NCBI RefSeq assembly: GCF_030345695.1
Contig: NZ_JAUASV010000009.1
Span: forward strand, 1-64,000
DNA: 64,000 nt
Source of the DNA: Galbitalea sp. SE-J8
GTDB taxonomy: Bacteria; Actinomycetota; Actinomycetes; Actinomycetales; Microbacteriaceae
Reading direction: 5' to 3'
The notes beneath the pieces were generated by a model. That model made no database searches, was not told where the DNA came from, and saw only the letters and a list, made by a program, of their open reading frames with translations. A program made the position numbers and the translations under genes. Positions 42,952 through 51,502 of the stretch are shown here, one piece after another. The stretch's first letter is position 1, and the number at the start of each line of letters is the position of its first letter.

Positions 42952-45900
42952 TCAGGCGGGCGCCGCCACCCGCTGACCGACGACCGCGCTCACGCCGTCC
43001 TGGCGCATGCTGACCCCGTACAGCGCGTCGGCGATCTCCATCGTGCGCTTCTGGTGCGTGATGACGATGAGCTGGCTCGACTCGCGCAGCTGTTCGAAGA
43101 TCGTCAGCAGGCGGCCGAGGTTGGCGTCGTCGAGGGCCGCCTCGACCTCGTCCATGATGTAGAACGGGCTCGGCCGCGCCTGGAAGATCGCGACGAGCAG
43201 CGCGACCGCCGCGAGACTGCGCTCGCCGCCCGAGAGCAGCGACAGCCGCTCGATCTTCTTGCCCGCGGGTCGCACGGAGACCTCGATGCCGGTCGTCAGC
43301 ATGTTCTCCGGGTCGGTGAGCTCGATGCGGCCGCTGCCGCCCGGGAACAGGATCGGGAACACCCGGTCGAAGGCGTCACGAGTGTCCTCGAACGCGGACC
43401 GGAAGATGTCCTGCATCCGTCCGTCGAGGTCGTCGATGATCGTGAGCAGGTCGGCGCGGGTCTTCGTGAGGTCGGCGAGCTGCTCGGTGAGGAACCGGTG
43501 GCGCTGCTCGAGCGCCGCGAACTCCTCGAGCGCGAGCGGGTTGACGCGGCCGAGCTGCCCGAGCTTGCGCTCGGCGCGCGCGAGCCGCTGTTGCTGCTCC
43601 GCACGCACGAACGGGATGCCGGCGGGCGCGGGGTCGTGCGCGGGCGCGGGGTTCGTCCCGGGGGCGGCCACGACATCCGATCCCGTCGCGGACAACGGAA
43701 ATGCAGGAGCCGTCGCCCGGACGCCGTCCGCGATGGCGCGGGGGGATGCGGATTCATCGTCGCCAGAGAGGCCCCGCTCCTGCATTTCCGTGATTCCCGG
43801 GGCGGAGGGGGCGGCGGGGGCGCACTGCGCGGGCGGCGCGGGCGGAAGCCCGGCGGGCGCGGGGTTCTGCGCGGGCGCGGGGTTCGTCCCGGGGGCGGCC
43901 ACGGCATCCGATCCCGTCGCGGACAACGGAAATGCAGGAGCCGTCGCCCGGACGTCATCCGCGATGGCGCGGGGGGATGCGGATTCATCGTCGCCGGAGA
44001 GGCCCGGCTCCTGCATTTCCGTGATTCCCGGGGCGGACGGCGCGGCGGGGGCGGACTGCGCGGCCGTGGCGGAGGGGGCGGAGGGAAGCCCGGTGGGGTA
44101 CGGGGGCGCCGCGGACCCGTCGGCGGAGGGGGCGGCGGCGGAGGGGGCGGACGCGGGCGCCAGCGCGGGCGCGGGCGGGACGAGGGCCGCGTCGTCGGGC
44201 ACCGGGAGGTGCGGACCGTACTCGGCGACGAGCACGTCCTCGACGAGTCCGAGCTCCTCGGCGGCGCGCTCCAGCAGGGAGGACAGGTGCAGCTTCTTCT
44301 CGTAGACCTGCATCTCGAGGCCGTGAACGCTCTCGCTCACGGCCGCCAGGCGCTCGCGCAGGTCCGCTTCGCCGCGGCGCAGGGCGGCGAGCTCCTCGTT
44401 CTGCTGGGCGCGGTCGGCCTCGGCGGCCGCGAGCGCGACGCGCGCCTGCGACACCGATCGATCGACCGAGTCGAGCACGGGCGGCAGCGCGGCGAGCACG
44501 CGGTTCGCCGCCGCGATCTGCCGCGTGCGGATGACGGTGTGCCGCGCCTGCTCCTCGGCCGCCGCGCGCTCCGCCTCGAGCTGCTCGGCGAGCGCCGCCG
44601 CGCGCGCCCGCTCGGCACGCACGCGCTCCCGGGCGGTCTCGAGCGCGATGCGGGCCTCGAGCTCGGCCGCGCGGGCGCGCTCCAGCTCCTCGACGAGTCC
44701 GTCGCGCGCGGACGCATCGAGCATCGGGCGCGGGGTCGCCGCGAAGCGGTCCCGCTCGGCGACGGCGTGGTCGACGGCGGCGAGCGCCGCCGACACGCTC
44801 TCGCTCGTCGCGACGAGCGCGGCCTCGAGGCGGTCGACCTCCGCGGCGGTCGTGTCCGCCTGGCTGCGCAGACGACCGAGCTGCTCGCTCTGCGCGGCCA
44901 CCGCCGAGTCGTGCTCGCGGAGCGCGGCGAGCGCCGCCTCGGATGCCGTGGCCGCGGCCTTCTGCGCGTCACGCGCGTCGGAGAGCTCCCCCCGCATCCG
45001 CTCGATCGTCGTCGTGACCGCCTCGAGCCGGGATGCGGCGTCGTCGCGCTCGGCCGCGAGCTCGATCCGGCTCGGCGCGTCGCCCGCACCGCCGCGCAGC
45101 ACGGCTTCCGTGAGCACGTCGCCCGCGCGCGTCACGATCGTGAGCGGCAGAGCGGATGCCGCGGCGAGCGCCGGCGCGAGGGCGCGCGCCGCGTCGAGGT
45201 CGTCCACGACGACCGCGGAGGCGAGCAGCGCGAGCACCCCGTCGGGCGCGTCGACGACCTCGGCGAGGGCCGTCGCGCCGGCGACACCGGATCGCGCTGG
45301 GCCGCTGGAGCCGGACGCCCCGGTGATGCCGGACGGGACCGTAGCCGCCGCGGAGACCCCGTCGACACGGGCGACACCGGCGACCCCGGCGACCCCGTCG
45401 ACCCCGTCGACCCCGGCAACCTCGGCGACCCCGGCGTCGGCCGATCCGGCCGATCGCGGCGCGGCATCCGCGATGACGATCTCGACGCGGCCGAGCGACT
45501 CCTCCCGGGCGCGGGACACGGCGGCGATCGCGGTCTCACGCGTGTCGGCGAGCAGCGCCTCGGCCGCGGTGCCGAGCACGGCGGCGACGGCCGCCTCGAA
45601 TCCCGGGCGCGGCTTCACGTGGTCGGCGACGAGGCCGCGGATGCCGTCGGTCCCGGTGAGAGCGCCCGTGCCGCTGCGGCGGTCGAGGGCGAGCGACAGC
45701 GCGCTCGTGCGCGCCGCGAGGGCGTCGCGCTCGCGCTCCGCGACGTGCAGCTCCTCCCGCAGGGACTCGACCCGCGCGCGGGCCGCGGCGAGCGCCTCCT
45801 CGGCGACGCGGTACGCCTCGTCGAGCGACGCGTCGCCCTCGGCGATGACCGTCGCGGCGTCCACCTCGGCGAACGCGGCGGCCGCGGCATCCCGTCGCTC

Positions 45901-47154
45901 GCGGGCCTGCTCGAGGGCGTTCTCCTGGCGCAGCAGCTCCCCGCGGGCGGCGGCCAGCTTGGACTGGGCGACATCGACCCGGCTCGTGTGGCCGGCGAGC
46001 TCGAGGTCGTGCCGCGAGACGAGGGCGCTCTGCGCCGCGATCTCCTCATCGAGCGAGTCGAGGGCCGCGCGCGAGGTCGCGGTCTGCGCGGCGGCGCGGC
46101 CCGCGGCGGCCTCGGCGGCGGCGATCTCGGCCTCGAGCGCGACGGCCTCGGCCCAGGCGTCGTGCACGGACTGCTCGGTGACCGTGGAGACGGCCGACGG
46201 TCCCTCGGCCTGCTGGCTGAGCAGCGCGAGACGCTGGTTCGCGAGCGAGTAGAGGCCGCGCAGGCGCTCCTGCACCTGCTCGAGTCCGTGGCTCGTGCGC
46301 CGGGCGCCGTCGACGGCGTCGCCGAGCTGCGCCTGCTCGAGGCGGTGCTGCCGCAGCCGGGTCTGGTCGAGCTGCTCCTGCAGCACGAGTCGCTCGGTCT
46401 TGCGCTCGTTCTCGCTGCGACTCGACGACGTGATCTGCTCACGCAGCCCGACCACCTCATCCGCGAGCAGCCGGGCCCGCGCGTCGCGCACGATCGCCTG
46501 GATCGACGCCGCCTCGCGGGCGATCTCGGCCTGGTGCCCGAGCGGCTTGAGCTGGCGGCGGATCTCGCCGGCGAGGTCGGACAGGCGCGTCAGGTTCGCC
46601 TGCATCGCCTCGAGCTTGCGCACCGTCTTCTCCTTGCGGCGACGGTGCTTGAGGATGCCGGCGGCCTCCTCGATGAAGCCGCGGCGCTCCTCGGGGGTGG
46701 CGCGCAGCACCTGGTCGAGCTGCCCCTGGCCGACGATGACGTGCATCTCCCGGCCGAGACCGGAGTCGGAGAGCAGCTCCTGCACGTCGAGCAGACGGCA
46801 GCCCTCGCCGTTGATGGCGTACTCGCTGCCGCCGTTGCGGAACAGCGTGCGCGAGATCGTGACCTCGGTGTACTCGATCGGCAGCGCGCCATCCGTGTTG
46901 TCGATGGTGAGCGTCACCTCGGCGCGGCCGAGCGGGCCGCGGGTGGAGGTGCCCGCGAAGATGACGTCCTCCATCTTGCCGCCGCGGAGGGTCTTCGCGC
47001 CCTGCTCGCCCATCACCCAGGCGAGCGCGTCGACGACGTTCGACTTGCCCGACCCGTTCGGGCCGACGACGCACGTGACGCCGGGCTCGAACGCGAAGGT
47101 GGTGGGCTGCGCGAAGGACTTGAAGCCCTTGAGCGTGAGGCTCTTGAGGTACAC
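42952..47154 (-). CDS. smc: Chromosome segregation protein SMC with repeat-derived insert
   Basis: SMC organises chromosome arms as an ATP-dependent ring with ScpA/ScpB. The N-terminal Walker A (VVGPNGSGKSNVVDALAWVMGEQGAKTLRGGKMEDVIF), the coiled coils, the hinge (about residues 500-640) and the C-terminal LLSGGERSLAAVALL signature with ILDDANL-type Walker B (MDEVEAALDDANL) are all present. At 1400 residues it is over 200 longer than usual: residues about 985-1180, at the coiled-coil end before the C-terminal head, are a Pro/Ala/Ser-rich insert made mainly of two 77-residue repeats. The hinge also contains a GVD/GVA tripeptide run. Confidence 0.96.
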   Translation of the reverse strand: MYLKSLTLKGFKSFAQPTTFAFEPGVTCVVGPNGSGKSNVVDALAWVMGEQGAKTLRGGKMEDVIFAGTSTRGPLGRAEVTLTIDNTDGALPIEYTEVTISRTLFRNGGSEYAINGEGCRLLDVQELLSDSGLGREMHVIVGQGQLDQVLRATPEERRGFIEEAAGILKHRRRKEKTVRKLEAMQANLTRLSDLAGEIRRQLKPLGHQAEIAREAASIQAIVRDARARLLADEVVGLREQITSSSRSENERKTERLVLQEQLDQTRLRQHRLEQAQLGDAVDGARRTSHGLEQVQERLRGLYSLANQRLALLSQQAEGPSAVSTVTEQSVHDAWAEAVALEAEIAAAEAAAGRAAAQTATSRAALDSLDEEIAAQSALVSRHDLELAGHTSRVDVAQSKLAAARGELLRQENALEQARERRDAAAAAFAEVDAATVIAEGDASLDEAYRVAEEALAAARARVESLREELHVAERERDALAARTSALSLALDRRSGTGALTGTDGIRGLVADHVKPRPGFEAAVAAVLGTAAEALLADTRETAIAAVSRAREESLGRVEIVIADAAPRSAGSADAGVAEVAGVDGVDGVAGVAGVARVDGVSAAATVPSGITGASGSSGPARSGVAGATALAEVVDAPDGVLALLASAVVVDDLDAARALAPALAAASALPLTIVTRAGDVLTEAVLRGGAGDAPSRIELAAERDDAASRLEAVTTTIERMRGELSDARDAQKAAATASEAALAALREHDSAVAAQSEQLGRLRSQADTTAAEVDRLEAALVATSESVSAALAAVDHAVAERDRFAATPRPMLDASARDGLVEELERARAAELEARIALETARERVRAERARAAALAEQLEAERAAAEEQARHTVIRTRQIAAANRVLAALPPVLDSVDRSVSQARVALAAAEADRAQQNEELAALRRGEADLRERLAAVSESVHGLEMQVYEKKLHLSSLLERAAEELGLVEDVLVAEYGPHLPVPDDAALVPPAPALAPASAPSAAAPSADGSAAPPYPTGLPSAPSATAAQSAPAAPSAPGITEMQEPGLSGDDESASPRAIADDVRATAPAFPLSATGSDAVAAPGTNPAPAQNPAPAGLPPAPPAQCAPAAPSAPGITEMQERGLSGDDESASPRAIADGVRATAPAFPLSATGSDVVAAPGTNPAPAHDPAPAGIPFVRAEQQQRLARAERKLGQLGRVNPLALEEFAALEQRHRFLTEQLADLTKTRADLLTIIDDLDGRMQDIFRSAFEDTRDAFDRVFPILFPGGSGRIELTDPENMLTTGIEVSVRPAGKKIERLSLLSGGERSLAAVALLVAIFQARPSPFYIMDEVEAALDDANLGRLLTIFEQLRESSQLIVITHQKRTMEIADALYGVSMRQDGVSAVVGQRVAAPA
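43619..44095. repeat. Two 231-bp in-frame tandem units with internal hairpins, inside smc
   Basis: Sequence from about 43619 repeats with a period of 231 bp (77 codons). Each unit contains a perfect 16-bp inverted repeat, ACGGAAATGCAGGAGC and complement, at 43695-43710/43776-43791 and 43926-43941/44007-44022. On the coding strand the arms encode TEMQE and PAFP. Period, frame and inverted arms are preserved in both units. Confidence 0.95.
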
Positions 47155-47314
47155 GCCGCCCCTTCCGTGCCCGCCGCGCTGTGGTCTTCGAGCGTACCGG
47201 AGCCCCGCGCGGCGTCCCGCGTGCCGGATCGCGCGTCGGGGGTTCCGCTCAGCGCCGCGCAGGCCGTAGCCTGGTCGGCTGCCCGGTGAGGCCCGGGCGG
47301 CGGGAAGGCCGACG

Positions 47315-48397
47315 ATGACCCCGCACCACGTGATCGAGCGCGTCAGGATCCCGGCGTCCGTGACGGATGCGGACGCCGCCGACTACCTGGACGCCATCGA
47401 GGTCCTGAACGCGGCCGAGGCCGCCGACCTCGGCACGCGCGACACCGCCCTCGACCCGGCACCGAACCTGGCGTGGTTCCATCGCGACTGGGAGCCGCGG
47501 GAGCTGTACGCGATCCGCGTCGACGGGCGCTTCGCGGCCGCGCTCGAGCGTTCCTGGGAGGCCGACTCGCCGGCGACCGAGACCATGTGGCCGGCGGTGC
47601 GGCCCGAGTTCCGCCGGCGCGGGCTCGGCTCCGCGCTCGCGGAGCACGGGATCGCGCTCGCGACGGATGCCGGCCGCACCGCCGTGCAGACCTGGACGTC
47701 AGCGCCCGCCCCCGGCCCCGCCGCCGACGGGCGGTACGCACGCGCGCTCGAGTCGCCGACGGGCTTCGGGTCGATCGACGCCGACCATCCCTCCGTGCGC
47801 TTCGCCGTGCGGCACGGGTTCGCCCTCGGCCAGATCGAGCGCATCAGCCGGCTGCCGTTGCCCGTGGACGCGCTCGGCGACGCGCTCGGCGACGCGCCGG
47901 CCGACGACGGCTACGACATCGTGCACTGGGTCGGGGCGACGCCGCCCGAGCACCGCGCGGGCAAGGCGGCGCTGCTCATGGCCATCCAGCGGGATGCGCC
48001 GGCCGGCGAGCTCGACGCGGGGTTCACCGCGTGGGACCCCGACCGCGTCGCCGAGGTCGACGCGGCGAACCTCGCCGCGAGCGATGCCCAGCGCCCCACG
48101 GTGCTCGCGGTGCACCGAGCGACCGGTGCGGCGGCGGGGTTCAGCGCGATGCTCGTGCCGCGCGCCCTCGAGCGCCCCGCGTGGCAGGGCGAGACGATCG
48201 TCGACCCGGCGCACCGCGGCCACGGCCTGGGCATGAGGCTCAAGCGCGCGAACCTGGCGTTCCTGCGAGAGATCGCGCCGGGGCATCCGTCGGTCATCAC
48301 CTACAACGCGGAGGAGAACCGGTTCATGCTCGATGTGAACGAGAAGGTCGGCTTCGTGCCGATCGGGTACGAGGGCGGCTGGCGGCGCGAGCTCTGA
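47315..48397 (+). CDS. GNAT-fold acetyltransferase with two domains
   Basis: A 360-residue protein with two GNAT folds. The first has the acetyl-CoA loop RPEFRRRGLGSALAEHGIAL; the second has VDPAHRGHGLGMRLKRANLAFL followed by YNAEENRFMLDVNEKVGFVPIGYEGGW. The layout resembles mycothiol-synthase-like double GNATs but the mycothiol-specific motifs were not recognised, so the substrate is unknown. Convergent with mutM; divergent from smc. Confidence 0.87.
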   Translation: MTPHHVIERVRIPASVTDADAADYLDAIEVLNAAEAADLGTRDTALDPAPNLAWFHRDWEPRELYAIRVDGRFAAALERSWEADSPATETMWPAVRPEFRRRGLGSALAEHGIALATDAGRTAVQTWTSAPAPGPAADGRYARALESPTGFGSIDADHPSVRFAVRHGFALGQIERISRLPLPVDALGDALGDAPADDGYDIVHWVGATPPEHRAGKAALLMAIQRDAPAGELDAGFTAWDPDRVAEVDAANLAASDAQRPTVLAVHRATGAAAGFSAMLVPRALERPAWQGETIVDPAHRGHGLGMRLKRANLAFLREIAPGHPSVITYNAEENRFMLDVNEKVGFVPIGYEGGWRREL

Positions 48398-48483
48398 GCA
48401 CACGCCGCGAGCCACCAGCACCTCGCCCGCGCGCCGCTCACACCCCGCCCGCGCCCGCGCGTCGCTCACACCCACCCGCGCAT

Positions 48484-48547
48484 CGCTGAGGGGACGCAAC
48501 CTGTCGGAATGACGGGGTGCATTACGACGGAATGCGTCCCCTCACCG
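48484..48547. repeat. GCTGAGGGGACGCA hairpin, copy 3 (imperfect)
   Basis: The left arm 48484-48510 is nearly identical to copy 1; the right arm 48521-48547 differs at about five positions, so this stem is partly decayed. It lies between the convergent GNAT and mutM genes. The preceding 80 bp are a C-rich low-complexity stretch with two imperfect CGCTCACACCC units. Confidence 0.85.
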
Positions 48548-48571
48548 AGCGCCTCGCCCGCGCGCGGCGGC

Positions 48572-49507
48572 TCAGGCCGCGGCGCGGGGGCGCTGGCAGC
48601 GCGGGCAGACGTGCGAGCCGCGGTTCATGAACCGCTCGCGCACGATGGGCGTGCCGCAGCGCGGGCACGGCTCGCCCTGCTGTCCGTACACATTGAGCGA
48701 TCGCGCGAAGTAGCCGCTCGCGCCGTTCACGTTGACGTACTGCGCGTCGAAGCTCGTGCCGCCCTCCGCGAGCGCCTGGTCGAGCACCGCGCGCACGTCG
48801 TCGAGCAGCCGCATCGCGGTCGCGCGCGTGAGCGAGTCCGCCGGCTGGTCGTAGTGCAGCCGCGCGCGCCACAGCGCCTCGTCGGCGTAGATGTTGCCGA
48901 CGCCCGAGACCGTGGTCTGGTCGAGCAGCACGCGCTTGATGCCGGAGCGCCTGCGGCGGATGCGGGCGACCACCGCATCCGTGTCGAACAGCGGATCGAG
49001 CGGGTCGCGGGCGATGTGCGTCACGTGCGTCGGGATGCGCTGCTCCGGGTGGTCGGCCGCGGGCACGAGCGGCACGATCGCCATCGAGCCGAAGATGCGC
49101 TGGTCGACGAAGTTGACCCGCAGCTCGCCGTGCGTCGGATGCACGATGTCGAGACGGATGCGGGTGCGCACGTCGTCGACGTCGCGCTCGCGCAGCAGCA
49201 CCTGGCCGCTCATGCCGAGGTGGATCGCGAGCGCGCTGGCGGTCTCGGCGGGCCCCTCGACAAGCCCGGGGAACGAACGGACAAGCCCAGGGAACGAAGG
49301 AGGGTCGAGCGGGATCCAGATGAACTTGCCGCGGCGCTCCGGCGCGCCGAGCACCCGGCCGACGAGGCGGTCGACGAAGTCCTCCGCCGGTCCCCCGTGA
49401 CGCCGCAGCGAGCGCTCGTCGAGCACCCGCACGGCCACGATCTCGGCGCCGTCGACGGCGGGGGCGAGGCCCGCGCGCACGACCTCGACCTCGGGCAGCT
49501 CAGGCAC
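48572..49507 (-). CDS. mutM: Formamidopyrimidine-DNA glycosylase MutM
   Basis: MutM excises 8-oxoguanine and formamidopyrimidines. After Met, the N-terminal PELPEVE supplies the catalytic Pro and Glu; the LGMSGQ segment, the QRIFGSM loop, VSGVGNIYADEALWRA helix-two-turn-helix and a C-terminal zinc finger (CPRCGTPIVRERFMNRGSHVCPRC) are intact. An unusual tandem SFPGLVRSFPGLVEG (DNA 49260-49300) lies in a loop after KFIWIPLD, near the Lys contact region, and adds about 20 residues to the normal length. rnc precedes it. Confidence 0.95.
   Translation of the reverse strand: MPELPEVEVVRAGLAPAVDGAEIVAVRVLDERSLRRHGGPAEDFVDRLVGRVLGAPERRGKFIWIPLDPPSFPGLVRSFPGLVEGPAETASALAIHLGMSGQVLLRERDVDDVRTRIRLDIVHPTHGELRVNFVDQRIFGSMAIVPLVPAADHPEQRIPTHVTHIARDPLDPLFDTDAVVARIRRRRSGIKRVLLDQTTVSGVGNIYADEALWRARLHYDQPADSLTRATAMRLLDDVRAVLDQALAEGGTSFDAQYVNVNGASGYFARSLNVYGQQGEPCPRCGTPIVRERFMNRGSHVCPRCQRPRAAA
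49260..49300. repeat. Doubled 21-bp REP-like unit inside mutM
   Basis: ACAAGCCCGGGGAACGAA (49260-49277, then CGG) is followed at 49281 by a near-identical unit. With the preceding CCCTCG it resembles the REP-type sequence with core GACAAGC(T/C)C(A/G)GGGAACG that is dispersed in many actinobacterial genomes. The 21-bp period keeps the mutM frame and encodes SFPGLV twice. Confidence 0.8.
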
Positions 49508-49541
49508 GGAACGTCCCGTGCCGCGGCGGGAGCGGCATCCG

Positions 49542-50225
49542 TCAGCCCCGCTCGTGCAGCTCGGTCCAGGCGGTGAGCGCGGCGGCCATCTCGGCCTGCT
49601 TCTTGCTCGATCCCTCGCCCGTCGCGACGGGATCGCCGCCGAGCCGCACGGTCGCGTGGAAGCGCTTGAGGTGGTCGGGTCCGGTGTCGCTCACCTCGTA
49701 GAACGGCGACCCCAGCCCGCGCGCCGCGGCGAGCTCCTGCAGGCTCGTCTTGGGGTCCATCGCGGCGCCGAACCGCGCCGGGTCCTCGGCGAGCGGACGG
49801 ATGAGGCGCAGCACGAGCGCGGTCGCCTCGTCGGCGCCGCGCGACAGGTACGTCGCCCCGATGACCGCCTCGATGCTGTCCGCGAGGATGGACGACTTGT
49901 CCCGGCCGCCGGTGAGCTCCTCGCCGCGTCCGAGCCGGAGGTGCCGCCCGATGCCGATGCGCCGGGCGACCTCCGACAGCGCCACCGTCGAGACGAGGGC
50001 CGCGCGCCGCTTGGCGAGCTCACCCTCGTCGAGGAACGGGAACTCCGTGTAGAGCATCACGGTGACCGCCTGGCCGAGGATCGAGTCGCCGAGGAACTCG
50101 AGGCGCTCGTTGTGCGCCACACCGCCGTTCTCGTAGGAGAACGAGCGGTGGGTGAGCGCGAGCTGCATGAGATCGTCGCCGATGCGCACGCCGAGCACGT
50201 CGGCGAGCGCGGGGAAATCGGTCAT
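49542..50225 (-). CDS. rnc: Ribonuclease III
   Basis: Cleaves double-stranded RNA in rRNA processing and mRNA turnover. The 227-residue enzyme has the signature NERLEFLGDSILG with the catalytic acidic residues, DSIEAVIGATYLSRG and a C-terminal dsRNA-binding domain (DPKTSLQELAAARG, GSSKKQAEMAAALTAW). ATG 50223-50225. It forms an operon order rpmF/yceD-rnc-mutM common in Actinobacteria. Confidence 0.96.
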   Translation of the reverse strand: MTDFPALADVLGVRIGDDLMQLALTHRSFSYENGGVAHNERLEFLGDSILGQAVTVMLYTEFPFLDEGELAKRRAALVSTVALSEVARRIGIGRHLRLGRGEELTGGRDKSSILADSIEAVIGATYLSRGADEATALVLRLIRPLAEDPARFGAAMDPKTSLQELAAARGLGSPFYEVSDTGPDHLKRFHATVRLGGDPVATGEGSSKKQAEMAAALTAWTELHERG

Positions 50226-50265
50226 GGTCAGAGCGAGTCAAGCACGAACGGGTTAAGCACGACGA

Positions 50266-50292
50266 ACCCCCACGGCCCGGGGGCCGTGGGGG
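50266..50292. terminator. Hairpin downstream of rpmF
   Basis: CCCCCACGGCCC and GGGCCGTGGGGG form a perfect stem with almost no loop, 19 bases after the rpmF stop and 41 bases before the rnc start on the minus strand. Probably a terminator or a processing stem between rpmF and rnc. Confidence 0.75.
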
Positions 50293-50310
50293 CGGGATCC
50301 GCCGAGCGGA

Positions 50311-50514
50311 TCAGACGTCGGCGACCTTGCGGCCCTTGTACTCGAGGAACAGCGGCGTGCCGGCCGAGTCCTCGACGACGCGCGCGCGGTGCGGCAGCGA
50401 GTAGACGGTCTTGCCGTTCTCGACGGTCTTCACCAGGGTGGGGGCGTCAGCCTTCCACTGGGCGCGGCGGGCACGCGTGCTCGCACGCGACATCTTGCGC
50501 TTCGGGACAGCCAT
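50311..50514 (-). CDS. rpmF: 50S ribosomal protein L32 (Cys-free form)
   Basis: A 67-residue L32: [24 protein letters not shown] at the start and PHRARV in the middle. The zinc-binding Cys pairs of the C+ form are missing, so this is the zinc-independent (C-) type, common in Actinobacteria and related to zinc economy. It follows yceD after 60 bases, as usual. Confidence 0.95.
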   Translation of the reverse strand: MAVPKRKMSRASTRARRAQWKADAPTLVKTVENGKTVYSLPHRARVVEDSAGTPLFLEYKGRKVADV

Positions 50515-50574
50515 GGTCGTCTCTCTTCTCTCGCGGCTCGGGGCACGTGCCCCTCGCCGGTGGTCTGTTTCTCG

Positions 50575-51105
50575 CTAAGAACGCGGCTCTTCGGCAGAGC
50601 GGAAGCCCTCGAGCGCGGCCCACCGCGGGTCCAGCACCTCACGAGGCGCCCGATCCGGGTGATCGGCCAGCCGCTCACCGGTCTCGGGGTCGAGTCCGGG
50701 GCAGTCCGGCCGGCAGACCGGCTGGAACGGCAGTGACATCGCCACCGCATCCCTGACCATCGGTTCGAGGTCGACGGACTCGTCGGCCACCGTGTAGTCG
50801 AAGGCTTCGTCCTCAGTGTAGGCGAAGAGCTCCTGGATTTCGACCTCGACCGGAAGCGTGACGGGGTCGAGGCAGCGCACGCACTCGCCCTCGGCCACCG
50901 TCTCGGCGTCGACGGAGGCGAGGATCCCCTCGTGCAGCGACTCCAGGCGCACGTCGAGGTGCACGGTCGCACCCTCGCGCACGCCGATGACGGCGTTGCC
51001 GAAGCCCTCCGGCTGGGCGATGTCGCGCGACCACTCCCGGTGGTCGCCCGGACGACGCATGAGGTCGCGGACGTTCACGACGTAGGGGCTCACGGATGCG
51101 GACAC
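50575..51105 (-). CDS. YceD family (DUF177) protein
   Basis: A 176-residue protein of the DUF177 family, always located before rpmF and linked to 23S rRNA accumulation. It has the conserved CVRCLDPV and CRPDCPGLDPETGERL segments; the four Cys may bind metal. The start is GTG 51103-51105 (SASVSPYVVNVRDL). Transcribed with rpmF. Confidence 0.93.
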   Translation of the reverse strand: MSASVSPYVVNVRDLMRRPGDHREWSRDIAQPEGFGNAVIGVREGATVHLDVRLESLHEGILASVDAETVAEGECVRCLDPVTLPVEVEIQELFAYTEDEAFDYTVADESVDLEPMVRDAVAMSLPFQPVCRPDCPGLDPETGERLADHPDRAPREVLDPRWAALEGFRSAEEPRS

Positions 51106-51143
51106 GGCGCACGATTCTACGCGCCGACCACGCGCACCGCTTG

Positions 51144-51163
51144 CATAGCACGCGCGCTATGAT
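51144..51163 (+). promoter_or_regulatory. Promoter/operator of the HTH-nucleotidyltransferase pair
   Basis: CATAGC (51144-51149) and GCTATG (51156-51161) form an inverted repeat overlapping the -10 hexamer TATGAT (51158-51163). Transcription would start about seven bases later, at the GTG start codon (51170), implying a leaderless mRNA. TTGCAT is upstream but too close for a normal -35 box. A dimeric HTH protein bound here would block transcription. Confidence 0.6.
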
Positions 51164-51169
51164 GATCCC

Positions 51170-51502
51170 GTGAAGGGCATCGGCAACGACCTCGTGCGCG
51201 AGGCGCGCAAGCGCGTCGGCTGGACCCAGCAGCGCCTCGCGGATGCCGCGGGCACGACGCAGTCGTCGATCGCCCGGCTCGAGTCGGGCCGCACCTCCCC
51301 CGCGTTCGACGACGTGCTGCGCCTGCTGCGTCTGATGGGCATGGACCTCGACCTCATGCTCGTCGAACGCGACGACTCCGACTGGCAGCAGGCGAAGACA
51401 TCGTGGCTGCCGCTCTCCCCCGAACAGCGTCACGATCAGCTGCTCGCCTGGACCCGTACCCTCGACGATCTGCGCGACGACTATCGGAACTCGGTCGCAT
51501 AG
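51170..51502 (+). CDS. XRE-family HTH protein, putative antitoxin
   Basis: A 110-residue protein with an N-terminal Cro/C1-type HTH (LVREARKRVGWTQQRLADAAGTTQSSIARLESGRTSPAFDDVLRLLRLMG) and a C-terminal acidic helix region (SPEQRHDQLLAWTRTLDDLRDDYRN). It overlaps the following nucleotidyltransferase gene by one base (TAGTG), the compact layout of toxin-antitoxin operons. It probably represses its own promoter via the palindrome at 51144-51161. Antitoxin function is inference from context. Confidence 0.8.
   Translation: MKGIGNDLVREARKRVGWTQQRLADAAGTTQSSIARLESGRTSPAFDDVLRLLRLMGMDLDLMLVERDDSDWQQAKTSWLPLSPEQRHDQLLAWTRTLDDLRDDYRNSVA

Noticed and set aside
43054-47289. A 1411-codon open frame antisense to smc, and a similar 1094-codon one at 119-3403
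   Set aside because: High GC leaves antisense frames open; the translations are Arg/Gly/Asp-rich without any domain, and the opposite strand encodes clear conserved proteins.
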